The translations under genes were made by a program, and so were the position numbers. The notes beneath the pieces were generated by a model. It did no database searches. It had not been told where the DNA came from and saw only the letters and a program-made list of their open reading frames with translations. A stretch of 31,206 bases of DNA from a virus, in the IMG/VR virus record IMGVR_UViG_3300013285_000048, positions 1-31,206 of that record. One strand, written 5' to 3'. This document shows, piece after piece, positions 18,201 through 23,325 of the stretch; the first letter of the stretch is position 1; each line of letters opens with the position of its first letter.

Positions 18201-19374
18201 CTTTATGAAACCAACGATTATAACGACTCCAGTTATTTTTATCTTGACTAGCACGATTAATTACAATATAATCATGCTCGCCTGCAAAACCTGTAGCATC
18301 GCTAAATGGATTGGTGTCGAATTTGTCGCTATCAAAAGGTATAGTGTGTTCTGCCGTATATGCATTGATTAATTCTAAGTCTTTAGAAGAAATTAACCGA
18401 ATAGCAACACCAACTCTCTCGACATAAAATTCTCCAACAGAATATACTTCAGGGGTTACATTCCCAGAGAAGCGCAATTTCATTCCGTTACTTAAAGGTG
18501 TACCATTTGCTAATTTGTAATATTTCTTTCCTAAAATTTCTGCAGATACATCAATATATGTGTCTTCTTTAATTGATAATATTTGTATTGCGCCACCAAG
18601 ATTTAAGTCTGATTCGCTTTGATAGTACAAAATTGTAGGAGCATCTAACGGTATCTTAAATGTGATACTTCCAGATTCTACTCCATAACTGTCAATTGCA
18701 TCAGTTATATAACGATTATCTTTACCTAAACTTCTTTCAGTTTTTATACTAAAAGGATTGCCTGGGCTATTAATTTCAAAAGTATATGTTTGGCCCCTGT
18801 ATAGTTTTAATACAGGATTACGTGTAAATCCATTAGGTGTAAACAAGTACTGGTTATTATTAATCTCGTGTTCAATTGTTACAGTATACGTACTTTGTAT
18901 ATTTTTCTGTTGACCAAGTACTTCGATAGTATCAGGCCCGTATGGCAACCAATAATAATTTTGAAAGTTTACAAACTTATCCCAATCAATATGCGGATCC
19001 CAAGAATAGAATTCTTGTTTGTTTAATCGTGCATGGTTCTTAGTATTACCACCAAACACATTTATTTGATTAATATAATCGATATAATCTTTAAAAAATG
19101 TTGTATTACCAATATTGTCAGTAACAGTCATACCAGGTTCTAACTGATAGTTTTGACGGACTGAGCTAGCCGCAGTAATATATAAATCATTACCTGTGGC
19201 ACTTTTTGCATTTTCTCTACCTACATATCCGTTGATTTTCTTAACTGTACCTGGTTGGTATAACTGGTCAAGAGTTGCCTGTAAAAATTTCTTATTAGCA
19301 GGAGTCTGATAAAAATCAGGAAGAAAATTTGCCGTTAGGCCGTTGTTTCCAGTTGGGTCCGTATTATTGGCCAT
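3295..19374 (-). CDS. Giant multidomain virion protein (5359 residues), baseplate/tail-fibre region
   Basis: One uninterrupted 16,080-nt gene. The N-terminus (LPDFYQTPANKKFLQATLDQ, INGYVGREN, DWDKFVNFQNYYWLPYGPDT) matches, from memory, a very large structural protein of marine T4-like phages encoded just after gp6, where T4 has gp7. It is mostly beta-rich and modular. I see a cupredoxin-like domain (about 188-267); chitinase-type carbohydrate-binding-like modules near 1428-1470, 1559-1600, 1739-1782, 2296-2338, 2350-2376 and 5175-5248; and an FG-GAP-like propeller (about 2138-2925). Further on are GSGY-type repeats near 3311-3370 and 3669-3730, helical repeats near 4159-4336, 'F-ADG-T' modules near 4462, 4620 and 4704, and a conserved C-terminal part with RGERIEYFAKDGNTL. 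The start has GGAGT 6 nt upstream, inside the last codons of gp6 (11-nt overlap). It is probably a baseplate-anchored fibre or adhesin; assignment as the gp7 equivalent is positional only. Confidence 0.8.
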   Translation of the reverse strand: MANNTDPTGNNGLTANFLPDFYQTPANKKFLQATLDQLYQPGTVKKINGYVGRENAKSATGNDLYITAASSVRQNYQLEPGMTVTDNIGNTTFFKDYIDYINQINVFGGNTKNHARLNKQEFYSWDPHIDWDKFVNFQNYYWLPYGPDTIEVLGQQKNIQSTYTVTIEHEINNNQYLFTPNGFTRNPVLKLYRGQTYTFEINSPGNPFSIKTERSLGKDNRYITDAIDSYGVESGSITFKIPLDAPTILYYQSESDLNLGGAIQILSIKEDTYIDVSAEILGKKYYKLANGTPLSNGMKLRFSGNVTPEVYSVGEFYVERVGVAIRLISSKDLELINAYTAEHTIPFDSDKFDTNPFSDATGFAGEHDYIVINRASQDKNNWSRYNRWFHKDVLMASAAYNGQVASLDQTSRAVRPIIEFEANLKLFNSGTTSIIDIDVIDHFTTDAFSDVEGAFGYHVDGQLVTNGQHIIFTAEKDRLVKNKIYRIDFVDVIHLSSGSKQIHLVEIGQPELNQVALIRTGITNQGKSYWYNGTSWVEAQQKITVNQAPLFDIVDENSVSYGDNTVYNGSTFKGTKLFSYKIGSGISDSMLGFPLSYRNISNIGDIVFNFNLATDSFQYKQTINIITKYTNNGYLVSQTFAGALKYLNGWQTCTTPNLQAAIRIYKNSGKINNFDIDIFDNITKLTDLVVKVYVNGHRLDKANWSVIDGSYYKQVVLNTDIALRDVLTIRTFTVQPVNENGYYEVPVSLQNNPLNNAMGDFTLGEVIDHVNSIVDNLDMFVGTFPGPGNLRDLGNVTQYGTKFVQHSGPMSLSLYHITNQSNNIIRSIEQARDNYNSFKRNFVKIAASLGVDGDPVTIVELVLQTINKDKPKTSPYYFSDMVPYGASVKTNLTVVDYRIKTYPLSNVFTLDNLSNKAVGVYLNGNQLIYGQDYTFSSQGFIVITPSVIMNNSDIITTIEYDNTDGCYVPATPTKMGMWPKYVPQIYTDTSLVTPRLMIQGHDGSQVLAYGDYRDNLILELEKRIFNNIKVDYDPAIFDIADTIPSYNRSTDYSLDEFNQVLAPSFYKWTSLAGRDFTKPLSYDINNSFTYNYTNSSAPDGTSVPGYWRGVYRYLLDTDRPNLTPWEMLGYSLQPSWWVAVYGPSPYTGDNLPMWQDIADGIIREPGKAPIKVPKYAKPFLMGRIPVDSDGLLKSPLACGLALGPITSGVDANFVFGDVSPVEAAWRRSSHYPFSVILSTTILTPAKTFGILLDRSRVVRNLAGQLIYKDTRLRINPTEIMLPSIYTSTVRVQTAGLVNYIVDHILNFIFSNNIKSYNTYVSDLKTIQAQLSYRLGAFSSKDQFNLLLDSKTPLSTGSVFVPKENFKVSLNTSSPIKKITYSGVIITKLQSGFEVKGYSKTQPYFNYYTWIQSGNTINVGGISENYSMWTAGQQYPMGAVVQYGGVFYRATVTTTAGAGFDPSYFAKLSSLPIVGGQTATLRKLWDKNDVVTVPYGTEFAKIQDVVDFLQGYGEYLKDQGFIFDDFNNTLATVSNWETSVKEFLFWTTQNWSSGQDKWSDWRANQPVPYGSIVRYNGDYYSALYAISPTDIFEPEKYNKLEGLSEVGASVISLSPAAIKLTFETPTAVVDNISNPFYDYEIFKVDGTPISSLFLDSYREGNIVSYTPRTTDGIYGASFYLVQNEQVVLLDNNTIFNDVVYNPESGYRQERIKVSGHTSIDWYGGLDVPGFIFDQANIQTWQPWQDYALGDIVGFQGYYYSATIALPGTETFNASSWTRLTKKPTAKLIPNWTYKASQFTDFYNLDSDNFDSDQQKVAQHLIGYQKRQYLDNIIRDDVSEFKFYQGMIREKGTLNVLNKLFDVLSSDNKESLTFYEEWALRVGQYGAANSFDNIEFILDEGLFKLNPQGFALFNSTNTDLLGTFIIQQKTSDVYLKPLGYNSTPWPMLENYAPFLRSAGYVNASEVFLSIGYVAEIVNYDIDTFQEGSYIWVTFDGPSWNVYRFTDTHTIVTNVTYATNTKILTITTHDIVNFAVGSYIGLSQVPLLKGFYKILSVSLNSFTVSADITGFPSTFTQNGQLVVCALITQRTQSIDTIDAVLTSKLYPNELIWTDDNGSGKWTTWKYNPVYAISNINNSSPQDQLRFGQVIAINSQGNVAAIGSSIGEIITYDKASVDADWVQRQVIPAPFIAINTVSVTIGSTTTGSKTVAMTSAQTYMIGGVIEGSGVPVDTLITAVNVGVSITIGQKAVSTNTNSTYTIITNPNPSSASATNILISNDGSYMVTGSPLAGYAVTNYFGSYNTTVIYGPGAVVSYNSLFYQAVVVVPANTAPTAISTYWKPVYYIPVSSYGTWDRTVIYPTNTVVIFKGKVYTSTRKIYGQVDVTVTSTIAGNQLVTADTSVLAPGYQVIFSGNTYGGVTASVIYYVLDILDSKHFRITATQGSSIPVTLTYASGLMTCTQQPQLSPDSGNGQWTQLSTQAGPARQGAISLYKKDANNIFNLVDTIVSPYPAANENFGSAFAFSNDTLYISAPGYNSNTGKVYKLVYSTVIQAQSAYNPVRSSGATLRVTNTAGIRAGMYVLGTGFTDDQIVVGVVDSTTLLLSGSPNSTPDGVIKFAVVGWGYDLTGTRTGNTAGQKFGNTLAISNDKTTLAISSWNDPTTGSSVAIYKNDVLFQTITQAGTSLFGQSVSISNDATYIAISDPVYSGFTPAITNQGRVGIYSINSSTGLYVNTGNIVNHQPEQNGLFGVNVSFMNNYKTLAVYSQYGDTTITTTFDKTNTTFDKNTTAFTVTEINSGRVDVFDRYANKWVFSESLTKVNPVVTAGSFVAGDTYAILSLGTTDFTKIGAAKNAVGVQFTATSDGSGTGTAAIITSESLVLDGYGTGFAVGSNHILVSAPAGLDQGLQSGLVYNYGKKPNKFTWEIAHQEIEKPDVSKIKKAFLYNRVTGNLVTYIDVIDPAQGKIAGVAEEELKYKSFYDPASYSIGIDGVNVSPTSAWTTDQVGMLWWDLRTAKFLNAYEDDIVYRNTNWTTLAPGASVDIYEWVSSKLKPSDWDSQADTPAGIALGISGQSLYSDSVYSIKQTYNSTTQTFATTYYYWVKNKKFIPNIPGRHLAAQDVANLIGNPRGYGYTYLALTGLNTFSLINTKQYLKSTDVVLSVEYWLGKKTDQNVHSQWKIISNDPTTYIPPIIEQKWIDSLCGRDSAGRLVPDPALPVKLRYGVENRPRQGMFINRFEALKQFIELANQVLIVNQIVENDNILKLESYDPQPSALSGLYDTTFDTDAELTYANIGSFTRANISPVITDGKIVGINIITAGKGYVIAPYVSVNGTGAGANLRATINAKGQITGVTIISGGAGYTDSTTLSIRDYSALVKSDSQANGNWSIYTYDPIQRTWNRTLTQAYDVRNFWSYADWYATGFSQFTAADFSVATFVELNSINPKIGEVVKVRTANAGGWLLLEKYADIVSVDWTQSYNVVGMQNGTIQLNSNLYQVANTTLGFDNFIYDEAGFDAVAVTELRIILDTLKKNIFINDLNGAWSNLFFATVRYVHSEQPYVDWIFKTSFVKAQHNVGALDQPVTYQPNNLSNFEDYIAEVKPYKTKIREYISNYDSLDTAQLPITDFDLQPIFEKDAVTLVQAFVTNGELVAGDPAISTYPWKFWLDNAGYEITEIVLTSNGSGYVTAPDVVFVGNSGTGSTAKAYISNGAVNRVVLITPGTGYYAAPKVVLNGGLGIDGVQANAVAIIGNSVVRSNKIGIKFDRVDRKYYITQLQKVETFTGTGSRVQWPLIWAPDNRIGQSVVTVNNVPALRDNYVLNIVSNTSKGFTSYSGTITFTTAPAKGSTIAVTYIIDESFLGFADRIQYYYNPESGQLGKDLAQLMTGIDYGGVIINGLGFQISNGWDSLPYFADKWDSYDETFKDYITVVTAGTNSFTLPYVPTNNTQLNIYKRAINTESYVSDGVTNSYTYNIHDINPYVTASVVLATSGITHNFVSINQVSGVYGNVLTLDSTANIVAGMQVLGTGFASGQTVFSIVDLVTVRLSAAPDSLPSGSLVFSENIKGSSTVTVTSTAGIKVGDKVSCNDVHAFSYSTVVTSIVNSTKVKISSILYRNIPNGIYVTFERDLAQPTDVIIHTDGHISLTNLTNTKIIAGTTISIIGGLNPIRLDDPNYDIALYIGQIIEALAYDLAYDRQQFQTIRVGLTLRNLITTYGYRSKEINLSINNIIANIAKLPAVISALTDPTFASGYTLITNTIQNIVSGGVVPTWLALSASNPQDPSGGQAGWLLDENINFIQAELIAWITANYPSVVFDHTDFQVRIQHIVEGLTYDLFKGGNRETIYQGIDYWYYINNNGFLQPFTFWTGLFAKLNSLAQSIITTATVTRLQTAIFQVKTPPGVTPAWTNGGLASTLISNNITTLLSVVTSAASPQPVVTQPTATLNASATAILAAKTTLTPLVNPNAVVNTFLADGATDTFTLPSPYTVVDGGLSTDIIDATTDDGGTAGTIFGGITDIVVDGNSATAKAFTVLTGDEFIIRETTSDGSVKPKDADYDTSLSGGDISTLSGAYATATGIAADDIIVDGDDLVSPTTSPAPEEVVPGQVVDTVAIKVFDKPNTGSGQIKVDNYLANGTTKTFKLTQTPNSPGAVIVKVDNLIKTMSTTTITNDYIVDYPNNQVVFTTAPTANATVTLFSIGFNGANVLDIDYFIADGSTTEFVTNASWVSSINSLVYVDGAVANPGIFKTDASYELSNAIAFRFALPPASGSVINFIIVNGIDQAYSITKVETIATTGATTYTLQNTIGNALPNESNMIVRVDQNILQAPSNTYFTIGSNRLNYSIDKTKFVPYSIPATDIHVIVGNTLLTQGTDYLVDLGGITIKINKNIYKNYTGQQLIISVITNQSYLYNPATNQITFKTAYDNTHLVQVISSYKHDILDIERTTISVSTSATLIADTSDYYYYQNMSGGLLKLDRPVVNDNYIWVIKNTTLLTPSIDYKLNDDHQSITLGANLIQTDKVTLITFGSNILRAGIAYMQFKDMLNRVSYKRLSANKQAMLARDLHWNDTQILVDNASTFDLPNPANNRPGVVEIRGERIEYFAKDGNTLSKLRRGTLGTGVQTLTLQGTAVQDIGTSETLPYLDTQVIKQIISDGSLIVPLDFTPKSVNEIEVFVGGYNDGTIWESGATYPAGMIVNVGVYTYRCLTSHISGATFYDIVSTVIVNADGTNTVLSTGIASSKVWKFFIGNIRLKKTAYSAFNINQAPYSPEGDVPFTADFTVDGTTAAITLTNAISFGTQITVIKTTGQSWDQTTNVLYDSGKVSEFLRATPGIWYKEYKTISTIATEQFDSAGDTLDGTNLTFD
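3640..3850 (-). repeat. Carbohydrate-binding-like module F of the giant protein
   Basis: Encodes about residues 5175-5245. The pattern is IWESGATYPAGMIVNVGVYT, then YRC, and a closing VWKFF (Trp5179 and Trp5238). This is the W...Y..G..V...G..Y.C...W arrangement of chitinase-type (CBM5/12-like) modules. It stands alone near the C-terminus, far from the other copies, and has a longer loop before the closing Trp. Confidence 0.45.
8185..8370 (-). repeat. GSGY-type beta repeat pair, second site
   Basis: Encodes about residues 3669-3730 of the giant protein. Two consecutive units are visible, GSGYVTAPDVVFVG and GTGYYAAPKVVLNGG, linked by an Ala/Asn-rich strand (AKAYISNGAVNRVVLI). The same two-unit pattern occurs about 360 residues earlier in the protein. 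Confidence 0.6.
9265..9440 (-). repeat. GSGY-type beta repeat pair, first site
   Basis: Encodes about residues 3311-3370 of the giant protein. The units are GKGYVIAPYVSVNGTGAGA and GAGYTDSTTLSI, joined by ATINAKGQITGVTII. The pattern G-x-GY-x(2-3)-P-x-V-x-V is common in bacterial and phage surface proteins. Confidence 0.6.
12245..12330 (-). repeat. Carbohydrate-binding-like module E of the giant protein
   Basis: Encodes about residues 2350-2376 (TWDRTVIYPTNTVVIFKGKV, then YTSTRK). The W...Y..N..V.F.G.VY half of the module is clear. The closing aromatic part is displaced; a possible match, GNGQWTQLS, comes about 100 residues later after an insertion. Confidence 0.4.
12355..12490 (-). repeat. 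Carbohydrate-binding-like module D of the giant protein
   Basis: Encodes about residues 2296-2338: YNTTVIYGPGAVVSYNSLFY, then QAVVVVPANTAPT and a closing TYWKPV (Trp2337). The Y..G..V.Y...FY.A....W.P order is that of CBM5/12-like modules. It directly precedes module E, within the loop between propeller blades 1 and 2. Confidence 0.45.
14028..14160 (-). repeat. Carbohydrate-binding-like module C of the giant protein
   Basis: Encodes about residues 1739-1782: WQPWQDYALGDIVGFQGYYY, then SATIALPGTETFNASSW and TRLTKKP. The opening Trp pair, GD-x-V, Gly-aromatic-Tyr-x-Ala and closing F-x-x-x-x-W-x-x-L agree with the CBM5/12 chitin-binding pattern. It is the best-formed copy in the protein. Confidence 0.6.
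14575..14700 (-). repeat. Carbohydrate-binding-like module B of the giant protein
   Basis: Encodes about residues 1559-1600: KWSDWRANQPVPYGSIVRYN, then GDYYSALYAISPTDIFEPEK and YNKLEGL. The W..N.PV.YG..V.Y.G.YY.A....F....Y..L order matches modules A and C. It is preceded by a Trp-rich stretch (EFLFWTTQNWSSGQD). Confidence 0.55.
14965..15093 (-). repeat. Carbohydrate-binding-like module A of the giant protein
   Basis: Encodes about residues 1428-1470: MWTAGQQYPMGAVVQYGGVF, then YRATVTTTAGAGFDPSYFAK and LSSL. The W..G..Y..G..V.Y.G..YRA.....F.P..F..L order gives the same module as B and C, each about 130-180 residues apart. Confidence 0.55.
18574..18813 (-). other. Cupredoxin-like domain of the giant protein, copper ligands absent
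   Basis: Encodes residues about 188-267. The strand pattern LKLYRGQTYTFEIN ... ITFKIPLDAPTILYY ... GGAIQIL matches a cupredoxin-like fold often seen in marine phage structural proteins, which typically carry HPF and a C-x2-H-x2-M ligand set. Here the corresponding positions read Asn206 (NPF), Ser253, Asp256 and Leu259. No copper site is therefore predicted and the domain is probably purely structural. The comparison is from memory. Confidence 0.5.
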
Positions 19375-22300
19375 TAGTTACTCCGAACGATGCACTAGTT
19401 ATGTTTTGCGATGATACTACAGAATTCAAACCTGCTCCTGTTACAGTCTTAATATTGTCAGATGTTAGGCCAGCTACTACATTAATATCTGTTGCAGTAG
19501 CACAACTAACAAATATCTTGTTGCTAGGGCATTGAATTTCAAATAAACTACCAAAATATAAATTACCTTGTTTAGGAACAATAACGAAGCTAGTAATATC
19601 TGGACTTAGTTTTGTTAATACATAAGTTGATAATTCTGTAAAATAAAATGTATCGCCAAAGTTCCAATTTTCTAAAGCAAAGAATTCATTAAATGCTGTA
19701 ATTATGCGGGCAATAATATCATTGTTACTAGCAGTACTGCTGGCATTTTTAACTACGTTAAAACTTGCTTGTAAATTAAAATCAGCCTTACTACCAAATA
19801 ATAAAATATAATCAACAGGATGATATACAATCTCGTCCGATATTGATTTAATTAAATTTAGACCAGTTGATAGTAGACTATTCAGTTCGCTACTACTAGG
19901 CGGAAGAGGTTCAGAAATATTTGCGCCTAACAGCCATTGTCTAAATTGTGTATCGTAATCTTTAGTTAACACATATACATCCATAATATTACTTGCACCT
20001 GGATCAATTCTGCTATCATAGTCTGCATTGTGAATATATTGAAACTTTAAATTGTCGCGGCCAACATAAACTTTATAATCTAGTGTTGGAATTAATGTAC
20101 TAGTAACGGCATCATATTTTTTAACAACTTGTTTATCTACAAAGTAAAAATACTGGCTGGCTATATATTGAGATAATGCGCCCACATTGCTTTGTGTAGT
20201 GAAAATCATAACAACATTGGTTGCATTACTAATATAACGATAGTCTTCTTGTCCTTGACTTATTAGATATTTTTCCTGAATAATGTATTTTGTTAATGGG
20301 TTTGTGCCAGGAGAAACAATGTCTAAAAACAACTGTGGATTATCAACTACGCCGTCATTATTTGAATCTGCAAATGTTACAACAATTTTACTTGGGTCGA
20401 TGTAACCATCAAGCCCGTTATATTCTGAGACAATTTGCCAAGTAGCATCAACTGTGAATGGGCTAGTATTATCTGGTTGTGTATTAATACTTAATACCTT
20501 TAATTGATCTACAATAGTATTACTAGATACAGTATCGTAAACCTTAACAGTAGTATCAAAATAGAATGTTACTTCTCGATTACTTTCGAATATATATCGC
20601 AATAGTCTACTAGAAATTGTGTATATTTCATTGTTAGTTGTAAATAACAATATCCAACTAGAATCCTGTTGTGTGTTAGTTGTATCACCTTGACTACCAA
20701 GATTAAATGCGCCAGATGCATTAAGGTTGGTTTCAAAAATTATTTGCCAACTTTGAATAGTAGCATCATAGCGCAATCCAAATGGTTTATTGTTGAATAT
20801 TAAATCTATCATTGTAGTGATTACACTACTTGTAATTGTTATATTTAACTTTGGAATAATTTGACTTACAACCGCACCCGATGGGATAATTGTACTCATT
20901 GTTATTGAACCAAATCCTGTAGACAATACACCTTTACCAGTACCGGTTCCATCAGTTGTTACTGAAACGACTTCAGCCCACAAATAACTAACTAGTCCTT
21001 TCATATTTGAACTAGCAGGAACTATTGCGTTGCCATTAGTTGAATCAAAGTATCTTGGTACGCCATCAACCGATGCGGCTGTAAATTTCACCAGGGCACC
21101 GGCTGTAAAATATTTTAAATCTGTACTAGTATAAGAACCTACTTTATAAGGTGCGGCATCAACTGCCGATCCAATATAACCAGTAGAACTATTACTATCT
21201 GTAGTTTTTTTGTACCATGCAATGTTTAAACTTTCAGTAATATAATTAATAAAATTTGAATAATAAAAATTACGTAAGTTTGGATCATCTAACAATTTAA
21301 ACACAGTATTGTAAACAATACCTTCAATGTCTGTTTTAGTTAGATAAGAAAAATTTGTAGTAGAAATATAAGGCTCTTGATATAAGATACCATCGTCTGC
21401 AAATAAGTTTGTACTTGAATACTTTCCAGTCGGGTCTACTAAATCAAAATATCTGCTAATACCGCTACTAGAACGATTAATTGCTTTGACTTTTGCAACT
21501 TTTTGTGTAACTGCTAAAGGACTAATATTATAGTCTTCGCCAGTAACCATTCTATTTTGTGTATAGTAAACTTGCGGAGCATTAGTTTTAATATTAGCAT
21601 TAGTTTCAGCTATGCTGGCATTATTAACACTGGATGCTAAACTAAGAGTAACCGATAATGTTTCAACTTGATTTCTTGCTGAATAATAAGGAATACTTAT
21701 TGCTACATTTATAATGTCGCTTGGATTGACAGTATATGTTAAACCATTACTAACACGATAGTAAGCTCTAAAATTACCTAACGGCAAATCTCCAAATGTT
21801 CCGTCGCCAAATCCAAGGCTGATAGAATCACCAGCTCTCGTAATCACACTATAGATAGATTTTATTTTTTTATTTAAACTATTATAGATAACATTATTGC
21901 CAGACAGCGAAGGAACTTGTGTCCATAATGTATCTTCACTACCGGTATTTTGATTTAATTTATATAACCACACATCAGAGTTGTTAATATTCTGTGTGTT
22001 AATATCTATGATTTCATTTGTACTAGGTTGAGTGACTTGAAATGTTCCTTGATTTAATGAACCTTGTGTAAAGTTTAAAAAGAATCCAGTGTTAGTACTT
22101 CCAGCTCCGTAGCCATCATCTTTATATATAAAAGCTAGACCGTTACCAACTTTAGGAGGTTCTTCATAGATATAAGATTTTCCCTTAAAGGTTGTGCTGG
22201 TTATTTCAAAATTCATACTACGACCGGCAACAGTTTTAGTAAAAGAAAATACAGGAACATTTGTATTAGTGCCGTTAAAACGATACTGGCCAGTTGCAAT

Positions 22301-22843
22301 ATTATAAATGCTTGCTTGATCGATTGGGCTGCCGAATTGTTGAGTCTTAGGCAAACTTGCATTGATTACTTTAATAAACTGATCATACCAATTAGGATTA
22401 CTTGGATCATTCCAAGTAATAACTTGCCCACTCATGTTGATGCCGTTGCTATCTAATACTGTTTCAGTTGTAGAAACTGTATGAAATTTTAGTAGGCCTT
22501 TTGCTGACATGTTTCTGTTAGCATTATATCCTATCATTCTCGATAATCGTAATACGCTGTCGCGGCGCTCTGCTAGTTCTAAAAAGTTTTCACGAGCATT
22601 TAAGTCGGTACGGAACGCAATACTTTGTCCTACAAATGCAATAATGTCAATTAAAGCCAAGTACTCCGAACTTTCTATATAATCATTAAAATCTTCTGGA
22701 AAATTTGTACGGATATAATCAATCATAGTGCGGCGTAGATTTTCAAAGTCGTAACTTTGGAAGTCTGCGTTCTTAAATGACTGATAAATTTTATGCCAAT
22801 CTTGGTTTACTAGCAGGTTATTTTGTCTATCCGTGGCGCTCAT
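19364..22843 (-). CDS. gp6: Baseplate wedge protein gp6-like (enlarged)
   Basis: A 1159-residue homologue of T4 gp6, which forms the inner ring of the baseplate with gp7 and gp53 and drives sheath contraction. The N-terminal 120 residues are the clearest match: YEFNL-type helices seen here as SYDFENLRRTMIDYIRTNFP, then SSEYLALIDIIAFVGQSIAF and NFLELAERRDSVLRLSRMIG. A second conserved segment, QNRMVTGEDYN, lies at about residues 429-439. T4 gp6 is about 660 residues, so about 500 are extra, mostly beta-type sequence in the central and C-terminal parts. The ATG has AGGA-type pairing 8 nt upstream and a late-promoter octamer 18 nt upstream, making it the first gene of its unit. Its last codons overlap the start of the giant protein gene by 11 nt. 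Confidence 0.88.
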   Translation of the reverse strand: MSATDRQNNLLVNQDWHKIYQSFKNADFQSYDFENLRRTMIDYIRTNFPEDFNDYIESSEYLALIDIIAFVGQSIAFRTDLNARENFLELAERRDSVLRLSRMIGYNANRNMSAKGLLKFHTVSTTETVLDSNGINMSGQVITWNDPSNPNWYDQFIKVINASLPKTQQFGSPIDQASIYNIATGQYRFNGTNTNVPVFSFTKTVAGRSMNFEITSTTFKGKSYIYEEPPKVGNGLAFIYKDDGYGAGSTNTGFFLNFTQGSLNQGTFQVTQPSTNEIIDINTQNINNSDVWLYKLNQNTGSEDTLWTQVPSLSGNNVIYNSLNKKIKSIYSVITRAGDSISLGFGDGTFGDLPLGNFRAYYRVSNGLTYTVNPSDIINVAISIPYYSARNQVETLSVTLSLASSVNNASIAETNANIKTNAPQVYYTQNRMVTGEDYNISPLAVTQKVAKVKAINRSSSGISRYFDLVDPTGKYSSTNLFADDGILYQEPYISTTNFSYLTKTDIEGIVYNTVFKLLDDPNLRNFYYSNFINYITESLNIAWYKKTTDSNSSTGYIGSAVDAAPYKVGSYTSTDLKYFTAGALVKFTAASVDGVPRYFDSTNGNAIVPASSNMKGLVSYLWAEVVSVTTDGTGTGKGVLSTGFGSITMSTIIPSGAVVSQIIPKLNITITSSVITTMIDLIFNNKPFGLRYDATIQSWQIIFETNLNASGAFNLGSQGDTTNTQQDSSWILLFTTNNEIYTISSRLLRYIFESNREVTFYFDTTVKVYDTVSSNTIVDQLKVLSINTQPDNTSPFTVDATWQIVSEYNGLDGYIDPSKIVVTFADSNNDGVVDNPQLFLDIVSPGTNPLTKYIIQEKYLISQGQEDYRYISNATNVVMIFTTQSNVGALSQYIASQYFYFVDKQVVKKYDAVTSTLIPTLDYKVYVGRDNLKFQYIHNADYDSRIDPGASNIMDVYVLTKDYDTQFRQWLLGANISEPLPPSSSELNSLLSTGLNLIKSISDEIVYHPVDYILLFGSKADFNLQASFNVVKNASSTASNNDIIARIITAFNEFFALENWNFGDTFYFTELSTYVLTKLSPDITSFVIVPKQGNLYFGSLFEIQCPSNKIFVSCATATDINVVAGLTSDNIKTVTGAGLNSVVSSQNITSASFGVTNGQ

Positions 22844-22861
22844 AATGTATCCTAATATCAG

Positions 22862-22869
22862 TATTTATT
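22862..22869 (-). promoter_or_regulatory. T4-type late promoter octamer (AATAAATA)
   Basis: On the minus strand the octamer reads AATAAATA, seven of eight positions identical to the T4 late consensus TATAAATA. It lies in the 47-nt gap between gp25 and gp6, 18 nt before the gp6 ATG, and would start the gp6-giant protein-fibre-peptidase transcript with a very short leader. This is the best consensus match of the three octamers. Confidence 0.65.
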
Positions 22870-22890
22870 GATTAAAATTCTATGCGCACT

Positions 22891-23325
22891 TTATTGTGTT
22901 AGCAGGCCGTTAGCTTGATCAAATTTTAATTTCAGGGTCTGACTAATATTGTACGGAATATATTTTAAATTTGCTTCAATTTGTAAACCAGTGTCGTAGG
23001 GTGTTATAAGCACATTACCTGCTTGAATTCGAGGATCATAATTAAGGATTTCATTAACATTTTGCAAGATAAGATCTTTAAGTTGCTCTGTCAATGGCTC
23101 GAATAGAAGATCCCAAATGATGGTTCCAAAGCCCGGTTGCATTAGTCGTTCGCCTTTGCGAATATAAAAATGATTGATCAAATCTTGCTTAATTAAATCA
23201 AAATCGTATAGTGTAAAATTTTGCGTATTAGTTGCAACTGTGCTAAAACCTCGATACATTTGAGGAGTAGCTTGTGTTGCATTAGGTCTTGCTGGAAGAG
23301 TTACTTTACTATATAGTTGGCTCAT
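22891..23325 (-). CDS. gp25: Baseplate wedge protein gp25-like
   Basis: A 144-residue member of the gp25/W family that links baseplate wedge and sheath in contractile tails and related secretion systems. The family core is clear: YDFDLIKQDLINHFYIRKGE at about 40-59, then RLMQPGFGT (60-68), FEP (75-77) and the strand pattern LQIEANLKYIPYNIS. The length is close to the T4 protein (132). The start is set by AGGAG 8 nt upstream of the ATG. The ATG overlaps the stop of the gp5-like gene in a TAATG arrangement, pointing to coupled translation. It is the last gene of the first late unit. Confidence 0.92.
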   Translation of the reverse strand: MSQLYSKVTLPARPNATQATPQMYRGFSTVATNTQNFTLYDFDLIKQDLINHFYIRKGERLMQPGFGTIIWDLLFEPLTEQLKDLILQNVNEILNYDPRIQAGNVLITPYDTGLQIEANLKYIPYNISQTLKLKFDQANGLLTQ

